Counted from the first letter of the stretch, positions 28,388 to 37,546 are shown. The stretch is 64,000 nucleotides of DNA from Phycisphaeraceae bacterium (GCA_019636795.1 JAHBWW010000001.1:186001-250000), one strand, 5' to 3'. Notes: generated by a model from the sequence alone, not told the origin. Program-made: numbers and translations.

Positions 28388-29281
28388 ATGACGACGGATC
28401 AAGGTGTGCTGACTTCGACGATTGGGGTGCGATGGCTGCGCAAGATGGGGGTCTTTGCGGTCGTGCTGCTCGGATTCGGTTCGTGGGCTTTGTATGACGC
28501 GGTTTGGAAGTATCCGGATCGTGGGCGTCGGCATGCCGAGTGGGCCGAGTGGCAATATCTCAGCGTGCTGGAAGAAGAGTCTCGTGCGGGTCGCGATCCG
28601 GGAATCCTGACGCGCAACGCGCCAGTGCTGGATCCAGTCGCCGAACTTGAACGACTGAATGCCAATCCGAGCGCCAACACGAGTGGCAGCGCGTTCGCGC
28701 GGCGCGAGTGGCTGACCGCATTGTCTCGCGTCGGCGACCTGACGCCGGACAACACGGGGTTTTCGCAGATGGCGCCACGCCAGCGCAAGGATGCACTGGA
28801 CACTATCTGGCAGACGGCTTCACAACCGAGTCCGCTCAAGGCGTACGACATCCCGTCACAGTGGCTGATGATGGTTATTGGCTATGGGCTCGGCGCATGG
28901 GTTGTGTTTCTCGTGGGCAAGGTCGCGATCACCAAGTACCGGTGGGAGCCGGGCACAAAAACCCTCATCATGCCCAGCGGTGCCCGCATCGCGCCCGCCG
29001 ATCTCAAGGAGGTCGACAAGCGCAAGTGGGACAAGTTTATCGTGTATCTGGTGATCAAGCCCGAGGTTGATCGAGTGGGGGGGCAAAGCCTTCGTTTTGA
29101 TACGTATAGGCACGGGTTGGTCGAGGAGTGGATTCTGGAGATGGAACGCGAAGCCTTCGGTTCGGAAGAAGATGGCGGCGAAGAAGCCAGCAAGACTGAA
29201 GCCTCTGCGAGCGCGTCGAATGAATCGGATGCAAGTGAAACGCCAACTTCTCAAGCAGCCGACACGGACTCGGACAGGTAG
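28388..29281 (+). CDS. Hypothetical membrane protein with two membrane segments
   Basis: A 297-residue protein with membrane segments at about 20-38 and 158-180. The soluble linker between them is probably exported, and the C-terminal part (about 180-260) contains a compact domain (WEPGTKTLIMPSGARIAPADLKEVD) resembling bacterial PH-like or GRAM-like folds only loosely. The last 40 residues are acidic, Ser- and Glu-rich and low complexity. GGAGG stands eight bases before the ATG. It probably shares an operon with the DUF456 gene 12 bases on. Confidence 0.75.
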   Translation: MTTDQGVLTSTIGVRWLRKMGVFAVVLLGFGSWALYDAVWKYPDRGRRHAEWAEWQYLSVLEEESRAGRDPGILTRNAPVLDPVAELERLNANPSANTSGSAFARREWLTALSRVGDLTPDNTGFSQMAPRQRKDALDTIWQTASQPSPLKAYDIPSQWLMMVIGYGLGAWVVFLVGKVAITKYRWEPGTKTLIMPSGARIAPADLKEVDKRKWDKFIVYLVIKPEVDRVGGQSLRFDTYRHGLVEEWILEMEREAFGSEEDGGEEASKTEASASASNESDASETPTSQAADTDSDR

Positions 29282-29293
29282 GACTGCGCGTTG

Positions 29294-29812
29294 ATGACCT
29301 TTGCTGCTTCGGTGGTGGTGGTTCTTGCCCTTTTGGGCATTGCGCTGACTCTGTTGACGCTTCCGGGGATATGGGTCGCCATTGGGGGCACGATTCTGAT
29401 CAAGACGCTGTGGCAGCCGGGGCTGATCGAATGGTGGACAATCGGCGCGGCTGTTGGAATCGGGCTGCTGGCAGAGATTGCCGACTTCGCGGCGTCGGCG
29501 GTCGGGGCGTCCAGGGCTGGGGGAACAAAGCACGGAGCACTCTGGAGCATTGTTGGTGGCCTGGTCGGTGCGATCGCGGGCTCAGTGTTATTGCCCATCC
29601 CTCTGGTCGGCACGATCGTCGGGGCTGTCGTCGGGGCGGGATTGGGGGCGGTGTTCGGAGAGATGAAGTTTGCCAAAAAGCCATGGTGCGACGCTGCGCG
29701 ATGCGGCGGGGGGGCCGCCATCGGGCGCTTCGCCTCGACCATCATTAAAACGGGCTGTGCGTTTGTGGTGGCGGGCCTGCTGATCGCCGGATCGGTGTTC
29801 GCCTGGGCGTAG
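29294..29812 (+). CDS. DUF456 membrane protein
   Basis: A 172-residue hydrophobic protein with four to five membrane segments and Gly-rich helices (VGGLVGAIAGSVLLPIPLVG, VGAVVGAGLGAVFGE), matching DUF456. Its role is unknown in the family. The start may be TTG at 29291 or ATG at 29294; ATG is preferred. It follows the previous gene closely and precedes phoH by 40 bases. Confidence 0.85.
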   Translation: MTFAASVVVVLALLGIALTLLTLPGIWVAIGGTILIKTLWQPGLIEWWTIGAAVGIGLLAEIADFAASAVGASRAGGTKHGALWSIVGGLVGAIAGSVLLPIPLVGTIVGAVVGAGLGAVFGEMKFAKKPWCDAARCGGGAAIGRFASTIIKTGCAFVVAGLLIAGSVFAWA

Positions 29813-29851
29813 AGTCGCTATGCTGCTCATGGCGGAGGAGCACCAGCCAGG

Positions 29852-31312
29852 ATGACGACCACACCCACGACCACATCAACACCAAAGCAGGATGCCGAGA
29901 TCAAGCACTTTGTGCTCGACACCAACGTCCTGCTCCACAACCCCAATGCGCTGTTTGTCTTTCAGGAGAACAACGTCGTCATCCCGTTCCCCGTCATCGA
30001 GGAGCTTGACACGATGAAGCGGCGCGAGGATGACATCGGACGCAACGCCCGCGCATGCATTCGGCATCTCGACCTCCTGCGAAAGGCGGGCAAACTTACC
30101 GAAGGCATCGACTGGGGCCACATCAAACTCCCGTCGGGCGTGGCCAGCGCGCGCGGCCCCAACGGGGCCACCGGCACCATTCGCATCGATGTCACTGAGT
30201 ATGAACGCCCCAATGTCATCGCCAAGACATCGCCCGACAATCAGATCATTGCGGTCGCATGGCATCTGAAGAAAGAGGGCGTCCGCGCTGTGTTTGTCTC
30301 TAAGGATCTCTCGGCCCGGATCAAAAGCGACGCGCTGGGCATCCGGACCGAGGATTTCGAAAACCAGAAGGTCGACGCCGACCGGCTGTACACGGGGTTT
30401 ATCGCAGCCGAGACCCCCGGCGATCTGATCGACGAAATGTATCGCGAGCGCATGCTTTCGCTGGCGTCGCTCGAAGACGTGCTGACCACGACGACCGAAG
30501 CGGGCGAAACCTATGTGCGTGAACTGCTGCCCAACCAGTTCCTGGTCATGAAGGACATGGGCGATGAGGCCCACTCGGGCCTCGGGCGGCGGTTGGCCGA
30601 CACCGAGCACGTTCAGCCCGTCACAGCGCAACGCAAAGCCACGTTTGGCATCATGGCTCGCAACGTGCAGCAGACCATGGCGCTCGATCTGCTGCTCGAT
30701 GACGAGATCCGACTCATCACCCTGCTCGGCTCGGCGGGCACGGGCAAGACGCTGCTCGCGCTGGCGGCGGGCATGCACAAGGTGTTCAACGAACAGCGCT
30801 ACGACAAACTGCTCGTCGCGCGGCCGATCATGCCGATGGGGCGCGATATCGGATACCTTCCGGGCGACAAGGATGAAAAACTCACCGCGTGGATGCAGCC
30901 GATTTTCGACAATCTCGGCTATCTGCTTTCGACGCGCGGCTCGCACATGCAGGCCCCTGAAAGCCTCTCGCCCGAGCAGCGCATCACCAAACTCATGGCC
31001 GACGGGCGACTGGTGCTTGAGCCGCTGACCTACATTCGCGGCCGCTCGATACCGCACCAGTTCATGATCGTCGATGAGGCACAGAACCTGACGCCACACG
31101 AAGTCAAGACGATCATCAGCCGGGTGGGCGAAGGGACCAAGATCGTCCTGACCGGCGATATCGGGCAGATTGACAATCCGTATCTCGATTCGGCATCCAA
31201 CGGCCTGAGTTATGCGGTCGAGAAGATGAAGGGCCTCGGCCTCGTGGGCCACGTCACGCTGGCCCGCAGCGAACGCAGCGAACTGGCTAGTCTGGCGGCG
31301 CAGAGGTTGTAA
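29852..31312 (+). CDS. phoH2: PhoH-family ATPase with N-terminal PIN domain
   Basis: A 486-residue fusion of a PIN ribonuclease domain (about 18-165, FVLDTNVLLHN with Asp23, then EELD and a later conserved Asp) and a PhoH helicase/ATPase domain (about 265-480, Walker A GSAGTGKT at 293-300, Walker B MIVDEAQNL, and the sensor GDIGQIDNP). This is the PhoH2 arrangement, whose members are RNA helicase-nucleases in several bacteria. No antitoxin-like gene lies immediately upstream. Confidence 0.93.
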   Translation: MTTTPTTTSTPKQDAEIKHFVLDTNVLLHNPNALFVFQENNVVIPFPVIEELDTMKRREDDIGRNARACIRHLDLLRKAGKLTEGIDWGHIKLPSGVASARGPNGATGTIRIDVTEYERPNVIAKTSPDNQIIAVAWHLKKEGVRAVFVSKDLSARIKSDALGIRTEDFENQKVDADRLYTGFIAAETPGDLIDEMYRERMLSLASLEDVLTTTTEAGETYVRELLPNQFLVMKDMGDEAHSGLGRRLADTEHVQPVTAQRKATFGIMARNVQQTMALDLLLDDEIRLITLLGSAGTGKTLLALAAGMHKVFNEQRYDKLLVARPIMPMGRDIGYLPGDKDEKLTAWMQPIFDNLGYLLSTRGSHMQAPESLSPEQRITKLMADGRLVLEPLTYIRGRSIPHQFMIVDEAQNLTPHEVKTIISRVGEGTKIVLTGDIGQIDNPYLDSASNGLSYAVEKMKGLGLVGHVTLARSERSELASLAAQRL

Positions 31313-31389
31313 GCACCGGTGGCGGAGGCTACCCCGTTAATACGGCGGCGGTTCTTGGGGGGGCAATTCTGCGGGCGATTGACACAGAG

Positions 31390-31404
31390 GGGGGGGGGGG
31401 GGGG
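31390..31404 (+). repeat. 15-base G homopolymer upstream of a start codon
   Basis: Fifteen consecutive G, ending 12 bases before the ATG at 31417. Such tracts slip during replication and can also form a G-quadruplex. It lies where a ribosome-binding site or promoter spacer would be. The tract is not inside a credible coding region, although a short open frame starting at 31319 runs through it. Confidence 0.9.
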
Positions 31405-31416
31405 TATCCTTCCTCA

Positions 31417-32532
31417 ATGCTTTGGGCAGGTGTTTCATCTCTGGCCTCGTTGTGGTTGGCAGCCACAGCATCCTCGTCGGACCCCGCGGGATCGCTTGCG
31501 TGGTTTTCCGATCTATGGAGTGAATCACAGTCCTACGTCTTTCCTAATCAAATGTATGTGCAGTTTGAGACTGTTCTGTATCCATCGATGACCCAGGCAC
31601 AAGTTGATGCGCTTTCCCGCGAGATCGAGGGACGACCTGATAGCCCAAGGCATCTGGCTGTACACAGAGAGAGGCGGCTGCTCGAACTTGGCATGGATCG
31701 CGTTGACTATCGCGTATGGCACTGGAACATCACGAACTGGAGGATTTCTCAGGACCACCAGTTGGAGTTGACCCCGTACGCGGATTTCGGTCGTCGCGGC
31801 AATCAGGTGTGGTCTCTGACTCCGCCGCAAATGATGTATGGACATGTTGACACGATGCCAGCAGCGCGCGAACCAGACGTAAGTCTATTGCGTCGAAAAG
31901 AAGAGGTGTGCCAAGTTGTTTTTTTTGGCATGGGTGTCGGCATGGCATCCGACTTGCAGCCCGTATCGTCCATGTTTGATGAAAACGGGTGGGTTGGCTA
32001 CGCCGCAAATCCCGACAAAACCAAGATTTTGCGATGGCGTGGCCAGATTTCGAGCGATGGCGAAACGGTATGGATTTCGGAATGGGAGATTGTTCGAAAC
32101 GATCGGTATCCTGCCGGAGTTGGCTTCAAGGCACGATTTGGTGAGCCGGTCGAGCATGATGGCTTTGCGACTCCTGTGCCGGAGCGAGTGCAAGAAATTC
32201 GGCCTGGAGGATATTTGTACCGCGAGATCATTCTGACCGGCACATCAAGGATTTTTCGGGAAGAGTTTGAACAAATTGGCCGGATTCCAGAAGTCGGCAA
32301 GGTCGATACAGTTCGCGGCAGAACAAGCCCGACTTCCATGGTCGACTACAGAAGAGGGCAGGGCGTCTATGTGACAAATCTGGACGCAGAAACCCCGATC
32401 AAAGTTCCGTTGCATGACGCGATAGTGTCATCGAAGAGTAGTGGCATCTTAAGGTGGACAGGCTGGTTGCTGTTGGCCGGGTTGCTGACAACAGGGCTAC
32501 TTATCGCGAGACGACAGTGGCAAACACGCTGA
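31417..32532 (+). CDS. Exported, membrane-anchored hypothetical protein
   Basis: A 371-residue protein with a likely signal peptide (about 1-20) and a C-terminal membrane segment (about 345-367, WTGWLLLAGLLTTGLLIAR) followed by a positive tail. The middle part is exported and rich in Trp, Arg and Tyr. I recognise no family. Base composition is lower in GC than the neighbouring genes. It is the first gene of a four-gene group (31.4-34.1 kb) and its start lies just after a run of 15 G. Confidence 0.75.
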   Translation: MLWAGVSSLASLWLAATASSSDPAGSLAWFSDLWSESQSYVFPNQMYVQFETVLYPSMTQAQVDALSREIEGRPDSPRHLAVHRERRLLELGMDRVDYRVWHWNITNWRISQDHQLELTPYADFGRRGNQVWSLTPPQMMYGHVDTMPAAREPDVSLLRRKEEVCQVVFFGMGVGMASDLQPVSSMFDENGWVGYAANPDKTKILRWRGQISSDGETVWISEWEIVRNDRYPAGVGFKARFGEPVEHDGFATPVPERVQEIRPGGYLYREIILTGTSRIFREEFEQIGRIPEVGKVDTVRGRTSPTSMVDYRRGQGVYVTNLDAETPIKVPLHDAIVSSKSSGILRWTGWLLLAGLLTTGLLIARRQWQTR

Positions 32533-32559
32533 TCACTTTTACTTGAAAGGACTGGAAGA

Positions 32560-32922
32560 ATGTTGAAACTCCCTAATCGATTCGGACTCATTGCCCTTGG
32601 CACGGGGTGTGTTGTCGCCGCAGCATACGCTGTATGTTGGCAACAGTACGACAGCAACAGCTGCGACTGGGTCATTCAGCAAAACCACGATCCCACATGC
32701 GGCAGTGCGAACCCTTTTTGGTTTTCTCCTGTTACTATGGTGAGGGAGGCCGCAAGTGGGTTACAAGTGGCCCAGTCCCACATGGAAAACAATTTCTGTG
32801 CAGTTGAAGTTTCGATTCGCAACGAGTATGGCGGATGCATGGTTGTAACCATCAACACAACGAACACCATCAGCCAGACTGCGCCTGGGGGTATTTGTGC
32901 CCAGCCTTTCCCACCTCAGTAA
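32560..32922 (+). CDS. Exported small cysteine-rich protein
   Basis: A 120-residue protein with a signal or membrane segment (about 8-26, FGLIALGTGCVVAAAYAV) and, after it, cysteines at 26, 35, 47, 80, 93 and 113, so three disulfides are possible. No family recognised. GGAAG stands two bases before the ATG. The gene overlaps by 26 bases a gene for a MauE-like protein, a family tied to disulfide formation in methylamine dehydrogenase, so that protein may help it fold. Confidence 0.7.
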   Translation: MLKLPNRFGLIALGTGCVVAAAYAVCWQQYDSNSCDWVIQQNHDPTCGSANPFWFSPVTMVREAASGLQVAQSHMENNFCAVEVSIRNEYGGCMVVTINTTNTISQTAPGGICAQPFPPQ

Positions 32923-33367
32923 ACGACAACTGGGTATTCGGGTGGCCAAGGCGGCTTCGGTTGTTGTAATTTTTATTCTGATGATTGCTGGTGTGACAAA
33001 GCTGGCGGACTTGCAATCGTTTGCTGTGTCGGTTGGAACATGGACCCTGGTTCCGCCTTTGGCGCACCCCATCATCACCGTATTGGTGCCTGTTTTTGAG
33101 TTGTTGTTGGGGTTGCTTTTGATTGCGAATATTTCTTTTCGTGTTGTCTCATCTATCGCTATCGGTCTCTTGGTTATATACAGCGCCATCTATGTCGCTC
33201 ATGTCGCCTTTGCGGAGCCGCCCGATTGCGCCTGTTTTGGAAAGCTCTATCTGTTTAACAGGATGAATCAAGACGCAGTTAGCGCCTTGTGGCGAAACGC
33301 CGTCTTGGTGTTGTTGCTTGTACCAGGCCTCTTAATTCGCCATGGAATTCAAGGAGACACACCATGA
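32897..33367 (+). CDS. MauE/DoxX-like membrane protein
   Basis: A 156-residue protein with four membrane segments (about 18-36, 55-77, 82-105 and 130-148) and DCACFGKL (Cys111, Cys113), the CxCFG motif of MauE-like proteins. MauE helps maturation of the disulfide-rich small subunit of methylamine dehydrogenase; no mau genes are here. The GTG start overlaps the cysteine-rich gene upstream by 26 bases. Its stop overlaps the next start as ATGA, so the genes are translationally coupled. Confidence 0.8.
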   Translation: MPSLSHLSKRQLGIRVAKAASVVVIFILMIAGVTKLADLQSFAVSVGTWTLVPPLAHPIITVLVPVFELLLGLLLIANISFRVVSSIAIGLLVIYSAIYVAHVAFAEPPDCACFGKLYLFNRMNQDAVSALWRNAVLVLLLVPGLLIRHGIQGDTP

Positions 33368-34092
33368 AGAGTGGGCGGCGGGGGTGGACAATTGTTGAAG
33401 TCGTAATCGTTATTGTCATCGTCGGGTTGTTAGTTTCTCTTTTGGTTCCCGGCTTACACTACGGCCGGAGCCATGCCTTGGCATCAGTAACATTGGCCAA
33501 CCTGCGCAGTCATACACAGGTCTTTTTTGTCTATGCGGGAGACTATCAAGACTCGCTTCCGTTTCTCGCGGTCGCATCTGTTGAGCCCACGCATCACTCC
33601 GCGGGAGGGTATTCCACCGAAATGCTCGTTTTTACGCAATATGCATCATGGCCAATCGCAATGGCGGGCGAATACTACGGTGGAAATGTTCATTCGGCGA
33701 GTTTTCATCCCCCCGGGAGCAACGAAGTCGGACCAATATCGGAATATTGGTATTCACAAAGTTTTGTTGCCGACCCCAAGTTTTGGATGCGCGAGTATCG
33801 AGAATACTCGACAACACAACTTCGTGCTGTCATGATTCATGAGGTTGTGTTTCCCTCAAGCAAGGGCTTGTTTATTGAGCGAGACCCCGCACTGGAATCT
33901 TGGCGCACCCACCACAACGCGCCGGGCAAATTAAATTTTTCGTTGGTCGATGGCGCGGCCAAGTCGTCGCCGGCAAGCGATTTGCAACGAGCATATCCCG
34001 GAGGGTGTTCCGGGTTCTTGTTGGGTCCCATCATCGGCTTGCCGGTCTTGCATACTGTCGATGGAGTACGCGGCAGGGATATTTCACATTGA
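33364..34092 (+). CDS. Type II secretion/type IV pilin-like prepilin
   Basis: A 242-residue prepilin-like protein. The N-terminus MKSGRRGWTIVEVVIVIVIVG has the charged leader, the Gly-Trp cleavage site and the Glu at +5, a variant of the usual GFTLIE, then a hydrophobic stalk. Near the C-terminus is HHNAPGKLNF... VDG, a longer form of the H-X9-DG motif found in planctomycete prepilins. It is coupled to the MauE-like gene by ATGA. Confidence 0.85.
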   Translation: MKSGRRGWTIVEVVIVIVIVGLLVSLLVPGLHYGRSHALASVTLANLRSHTQVFFVYAGDYQDSLPFLAVASVEPTHHSAGGYSTEMLVFTQYASWPIAMAGEYYGGNVHSASFHPPGSNEVGPISEYWYSQSFVADPKFWMREYREYSTTQLRAVMIHEVVFPSSKGLFIERDPALESWRTHHNAPGKLNFSLVDGAAKSSPASDLQRAYPGGCSGFLLGPIIGLPVLHTVDGVRGRDISH

Positions 34093-34131
34093 AAAACGTG
34101 CACGCATCAGCAACGCTTCAAACTTCGCGCT

Positions 34132-35793
34132 TCACCGCCCCCTTGGCTTGACGCGCCCGCGCATCAATCGCGGCGGCAACTTCGTCGGGACCACACCATC
34201 AGGGAACTTGGCTTGCTGATCCTCGCCGTCCTTTGTAGCGGCTGCGGGTGGAAGCGGCGTGGCGTACCGGTTCTTTTCTTCCTTCGGCGGAGCAACCACC
34301 TCGACCACCGGCTGGCCCGAGGGGGCAGTATCGCGCCAGTCGCTCGGCCTCTCGCGCGGCTCGAAGTCGGGGTAATCGAGTTTCGGGATCTCCGCGTTGA
34401 TGAGCAGCTCGATCTGTGTCAGCAGGCCGCCTTGTGCAGGGGTCACGAGGCTCCACGCCACGCCGTCGCGACCGGCGCGGGCTGTGCGTCCAATGCGGTG
34501 CACATAGAGGTCGGGGTCCTCGGGCAGGTCGTAGTTCACGACATGTGTGATACCTTCGACATCGATGCCGCGGCTGGCCAGGTCCGAGGCCACCAGGACC
34601 GCCAGCGATCCGTGACGCAGTTTTTCCATCGTCGCGTTGCGCTTGCCCTGTGGCATATCGCCATGGATCGCGTGCGCTTCGATGCCTTTGTGCGCGAGGT
34701 ACTTGACCACGTCATCGACGGTTCGCTTCATGCGGCAGAACACCAGCGTCAGGTCGGGTGCCTCGTGGGTCAGAAGGTGTGCGAGCAGCCTCTTTTTGTC
34801 CCACGGCGCGACGGTCAGATAGTGTTGCTTGACCAGTTCGACCGTCAGACTGCCCGCCGAGACGACGAGTTTTTCGGGATTGGTCATGTGCCGCCGGGCG
34901 AGGTCTTCGATTTCAGCCGAGAGCGTTGCCGAAACGAACACGGTCTGGCGTTCCTTCGGACACTTGGCCAGAATCGCCCGGATGTCGTCGCGGAAGCCGA
35001 TGTCAAACATTCGGTCCACTTCGTCGAGCACCGCGTGCCGGACGTGGGCAAGCGAGAGGTAGCGGCGGTCGATCATGTCAAGGATGCGCCCCGGCGTGCC
35101 GACGATGATCTCGGGGCCTTTCTTGAGTTTTTCAGCCTGAGCGTTGATGCTCTGCCCGCCATAGATCGCGACGCAGGTCAGGTCGGTGAAGCGGCCCAGT
35201 TCGGCAAAGTCCTGTTGAATCTGAATCGCCAGTTCGCGCGTTGGCGCGAGAATGATGGCCTGGAAAGGCGTGCCCGCTTCGATCTGGTGCAGCAAGGGAA
35301 GGGCAAACGCAGCAGTCTTGCCCGTGCCGGTTTTGGCTTGACCCAGCACGTCGCGGCCCGTCAATGCCACCGGCACAAGCGTGGCCTGAATCTTCGTCGG
35401 GTGCTTGAACCCGGCGGCGGTGCAAGCGCGGACAACCTCTTCGCGAAGCCCGATCGACTCGAAGGTCTGGCCGATGTCGAAGATCGTTGGATCCCAGGCT
35501 CGGTCTGTTTCTCTTTTGCGCTCGCGCAATGATTGTGTCGGATCAGGCTCATTCTCGTGGGGGCGCCCCGAGCGTTTCTTGCGACGCGGGCCTCGGCCTT
35601 CGCGGTCGTGGCGATCTTCACGCGGCGCGCGCTGCGATGCTTCGGGTGCCGGCGATGCATCGGAGCTGGTCCCTGCGGCTGCATTGGCCTCGCCGGGCTT
35701 GCGCGGGCGACGACGACGGCGCTTTTTGCGGGGCTTGTCTTCGCTGCTTCCTTCAGCCTGTCCGGAGGCTTCTGGCTCATTCGGTTCGATCAT
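34132..35793 (-). CDS. DEAD-box RNA helicase (DEVD variant)
   Basis: A 553-residue ATP-dependent RNA helicase. The N-terminal 100 residues are a basic, Arg/Lys-rich, disordered tail; the core has Q-motif GFKHPTKIQ, Walker A AKTGTGKT (153-160), PTREL, TPGR, DEVD (257-260) in place of DEAD, SAT, and the C-terminal HRIGRTARAGR. The C-terminal 80 residues are again basic. The pattern resembles RhlE/CsdA-type helicases used in RNA metabolism. Its end faces the prepilin gene. Confidence 0.93.
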   Translation of the reverse strand: MIEPNEPEASGQAEGSSEDKPRKKRRRRRPRKPGEANAAAGTSSDASPAPEASQRAPREDRHDREGRGPRRKKRSGRPHENEPDPTQSLRERKRETDRAWDPTIFDIGQTFESIGLREEVVRACTAAGFKHPTKIQATLVPVALTGRDVLGQAKTGTGKTAAFALPLLHQIEAGTPFQAIILAPTRELAIQIQQDFAELGRFTDLTCVAIYGGQSINAQAEKLKKGPEIIVGTPGRILDMIDRRYLSLAHVRHAVLDEVDRMFDIGFRDDIRAILAKCPKERQTVFVSATLSAEIEDLARRHMTNPEKLVVSAGSLTVELVKQHYLTVAPWDKKRLLAHLLTHEAPDLTLVFCRMKRTVDDVVKYLAHKGIEAHAIHGDMPQGKRNATMEKLRHGSLAVLVASDLASRGIDVEGITHVVNYDLPEDPDLYVHRIGRTARAGRDGVAWSLVTPAQGGLLTQIELLINAEIPKLDYPDFEPRERPSDWRDTAPSGQPVVEVVAPPKEEKNRYATPLPPAAATKDGEDQQAKFPDGVVPTKLPPRLMRGRVKPRGR

Positions 35794-35812
35794 TCATATC
35801 CTCAGTGCTGGA

Positions 35813-35824
35813 GGCCCGCGGGCC
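35813..35824. repeat. 12-bp perfect palindrome
   Basis: GGCCCGCGGGCC lies 20 bases upstream of the helicase start and 160 bases upstream of the divergent methyltransferase gene. It could be an operator, but a GC-rich palindrome can occur by chance in this genome. Confidence 0.4.
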
Positions 35825-35986
35825 GAAGCCCGGGCCAACCCGTTGTAGATACGAAGGATAGCCACCCGGAGCATGGTGCGGCGGCGCGGACTTCTACATT
35901 TCGTTTGTCGAGCAGTTGGCAGCCGCCTCGCTAGAGTCTCGTTGTTCGGGCAGGGCCGCACGGAGCCGACGCGTGCAGGAGTTGCG

Positions 35987-36760
35987 ATGCGCCAGTACGA
36001 CCGATGTTTTTATGAAGGCCTCGACGAGCGGACGCGGTTTGCAGCCGATCGCGTGATGGATCTTGTTCTCGATGTACTTCCGCCGATCCGTTCGTGCATC
36101 GATATCGGCTGCGGGGTCGGTACCTGGCTGGCGGCCATCAGCGATCGCGGGGTCGAAGACATTGTGGGCGCAGAAGGTGACTGGCTGGACCCTTCAATGC
36201 TTGCGATCGATGCTGAGCGATTCCGCACGATCGACCTGCGCAAGCCGATCGACATCGACCGACGATTTGACCTGGCCATCTCGCTCGAAGTGGCCGAGCA
36301 CATCACCGATGCTCAAGGCGCTGCGCTGGTGCGGGCATTGACGGAGCTTGCCGACTTTGTGCTGTTCTCCGCTGCGGTGCCGTGCCAGGGCGGCAACCAC
36401 CATGTTAATGAACAGTGGCAGTCCTATTGGGGGCGGCAGTTTGCAGACCTGGGCTTTTGCGCCATCGACACCATTCGCCCCGCGATCTGGAGTGACCCGC
36501 GCATCGATGTGTGGTATCGCCAGAATATCGTGCTGTACGTCAAACACGAGCGCGTCAGCGATCTGCGCCGTTGCGTGGCGCCAGTAGACCCCGAGAGTCT
36601 TTCGCGCGTGCATCCCGACCTCTACACGCGTCGGCTGCTCAAAGCTCACGGTTTCAGCGGTGGTCTTAAGTCGATGATGCGCGCTCTGGCAGGAGGCGCC
36701 AAGGCCACCCGCACACTTCGTCGAGCACAACATTCAGGCAGAGCGCCCGCGAGTTCCTGA
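35987..36760 (+). CDS. Class I SAM-dependent methyltransferase
   Basis: A 257-residue methyltransferase with the SAM-binding motif IDIGCGVGTW (38-47), an acidic second strand (GAEGDW) and DLAISLEVAEHI (motif IV region). The C-terminal 100 residues show no second domain. The gene is beside a glycosyltransferase, so a role in surface-glycan modification is plausible but not shown. AGGAG stands before the ATG at 35987. The frame is open to 35873 but the upstream part has no family match. Its end overlaps the convergent glycosyltransferase by 27 bases. Confidence 0.85.
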   Translation: MRQYDRCFYEGLDERTRFAADRVMDLVLDVLPPIRSCIDIGCGVGTWLAAISDRGVEDIVGAEGDWLDPSMLAIDAERFRTIDLRKPIDIDRRFDLAISLEVAEHITDAQGAALVRALTELADFVLFSAAVPCQGGNHHVNEQWQSYWGRQFADLGFCAIDTIRPAIWSDPRIDVWYRQNIVLYVKHERVSDLRRCVAPVDPESLSRVHPDLYTRRLLKAHGFSGGLKSMMRALAGGAKATRTLRRAQHSGRAPASS

Positions 36761-37546
36761 GTCGCTACGCGTCAACTCCACGAGGCAGATGTGCTTTGCG
36801 AGTGTGGCAGAGGCGGTCGAAGCGGCGGCGCACCACCCGGGCCAGCCGTCGCGCCACGCCTGCTTGAGAATCAACTGCTTGGCGAACGCGCCGATGGGGC
36901 TGGTGATGATGCGGCCGGTCGAGCCTCGGACGCCGCGCGCGTGCAGACTGGCGGCCATTGTGCGCGCATAGCCGAGGTCTTTGGCGAGTTGCTCGGCGAA
37001 GGTGACGAACCCATCGTGCCGCAGTGTGCCCGCCACGGCGCCAAGCCGCGCATCGGCTTTGTTGGGCACAAGTTCAGCATGAGGGTCGAGCCCGCCCGAA
37101 TGTGCTCGCGCACGATGAATCAGCCGCAACCGCCGCTCGGGCTGCCACGCGAAGTTCAGTGGTTTTTCGCGATACCAGATCTTGCGGTTGAGTGTCGCTC
37201 CAGCGCACACTTCGGCCTCGGGCGAGGCCAGAAACGCATCGATCGACCGCTTCATCGCATCATCAGGCGATTCGTCAGCATCGAGGCACAGCACCCAGTC
37301 GTAGCGGGCCGCGTCGATCGAGGCCTGCCGCGTGCGCACGAAGCCCTGCCACGTGACACGTTCGACGCGCGCGCCGTGCTGGGCGAGCAGGTCGAGCGTG
37401 CCATCGGTCGAGCCGCTGTCGAGGGCGATTACATCGTCGGCCCAGCCACAGACGGCCTCGAGTGTGCGCGCGACAGTTCGGGCGGCGTCCTTGCAGATCA
37501 AGGCGACGGACAGCGGCGGACGATTGATCGCATCGGCGTCGCGCAT
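36734..37546 (-). CDS. Glycosyltransferase family 2 (WaaE/KdtX-like)
   Basis: A 270-residue GT-A fold transferase with DSGSTDGT (43-50) and LCLDADE (86-92), the nucleotide-sugar and metal-binding motifs of this family. The segment WQPERRLRLIHR with a later HAELVP resembles the lipopolysaccharide-core glucosyltransferase group WaaE/KdtX. The acceptor is unknown. It overlaps the convergent methyltransferase gene by 27 bases. Confidence 0.87.
   Translation of the reverse strand: MRDADAINRPPLSVALICKDAARTVARTLEAVCGWADDVIALDSGSTDGTLDLLAQHGARVERVTWQGFVRTRQASIDAARYDWVLCLDADESPDDAMKRSIDAFLASPEAEVCAGATLNRKIWYREKPLNFAWQPERRLRLIHRARAHSGGLDPHAELVPNKADARLGAVAGTLRHDGFVTFAEQLAKDLGYARTMAASLHARGVRGSTGRIITSPIGAFAKQLILKQAWRDGWPGWCAAASTASATLAKHICLVELTRSDSGTRGRSA

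Noticed and set aside
31319-31591. Short frame through the 15-G tract
   Set aside because: No family, no ribosome-binding site, and it overlaps a better supported gene start.
31417-34092. Methylamine dehydrogenase (mau) cluster
   Set aside because: Only a MauE-like protein is present; no dehydrogenase subunit or MauD/MauG is visible.
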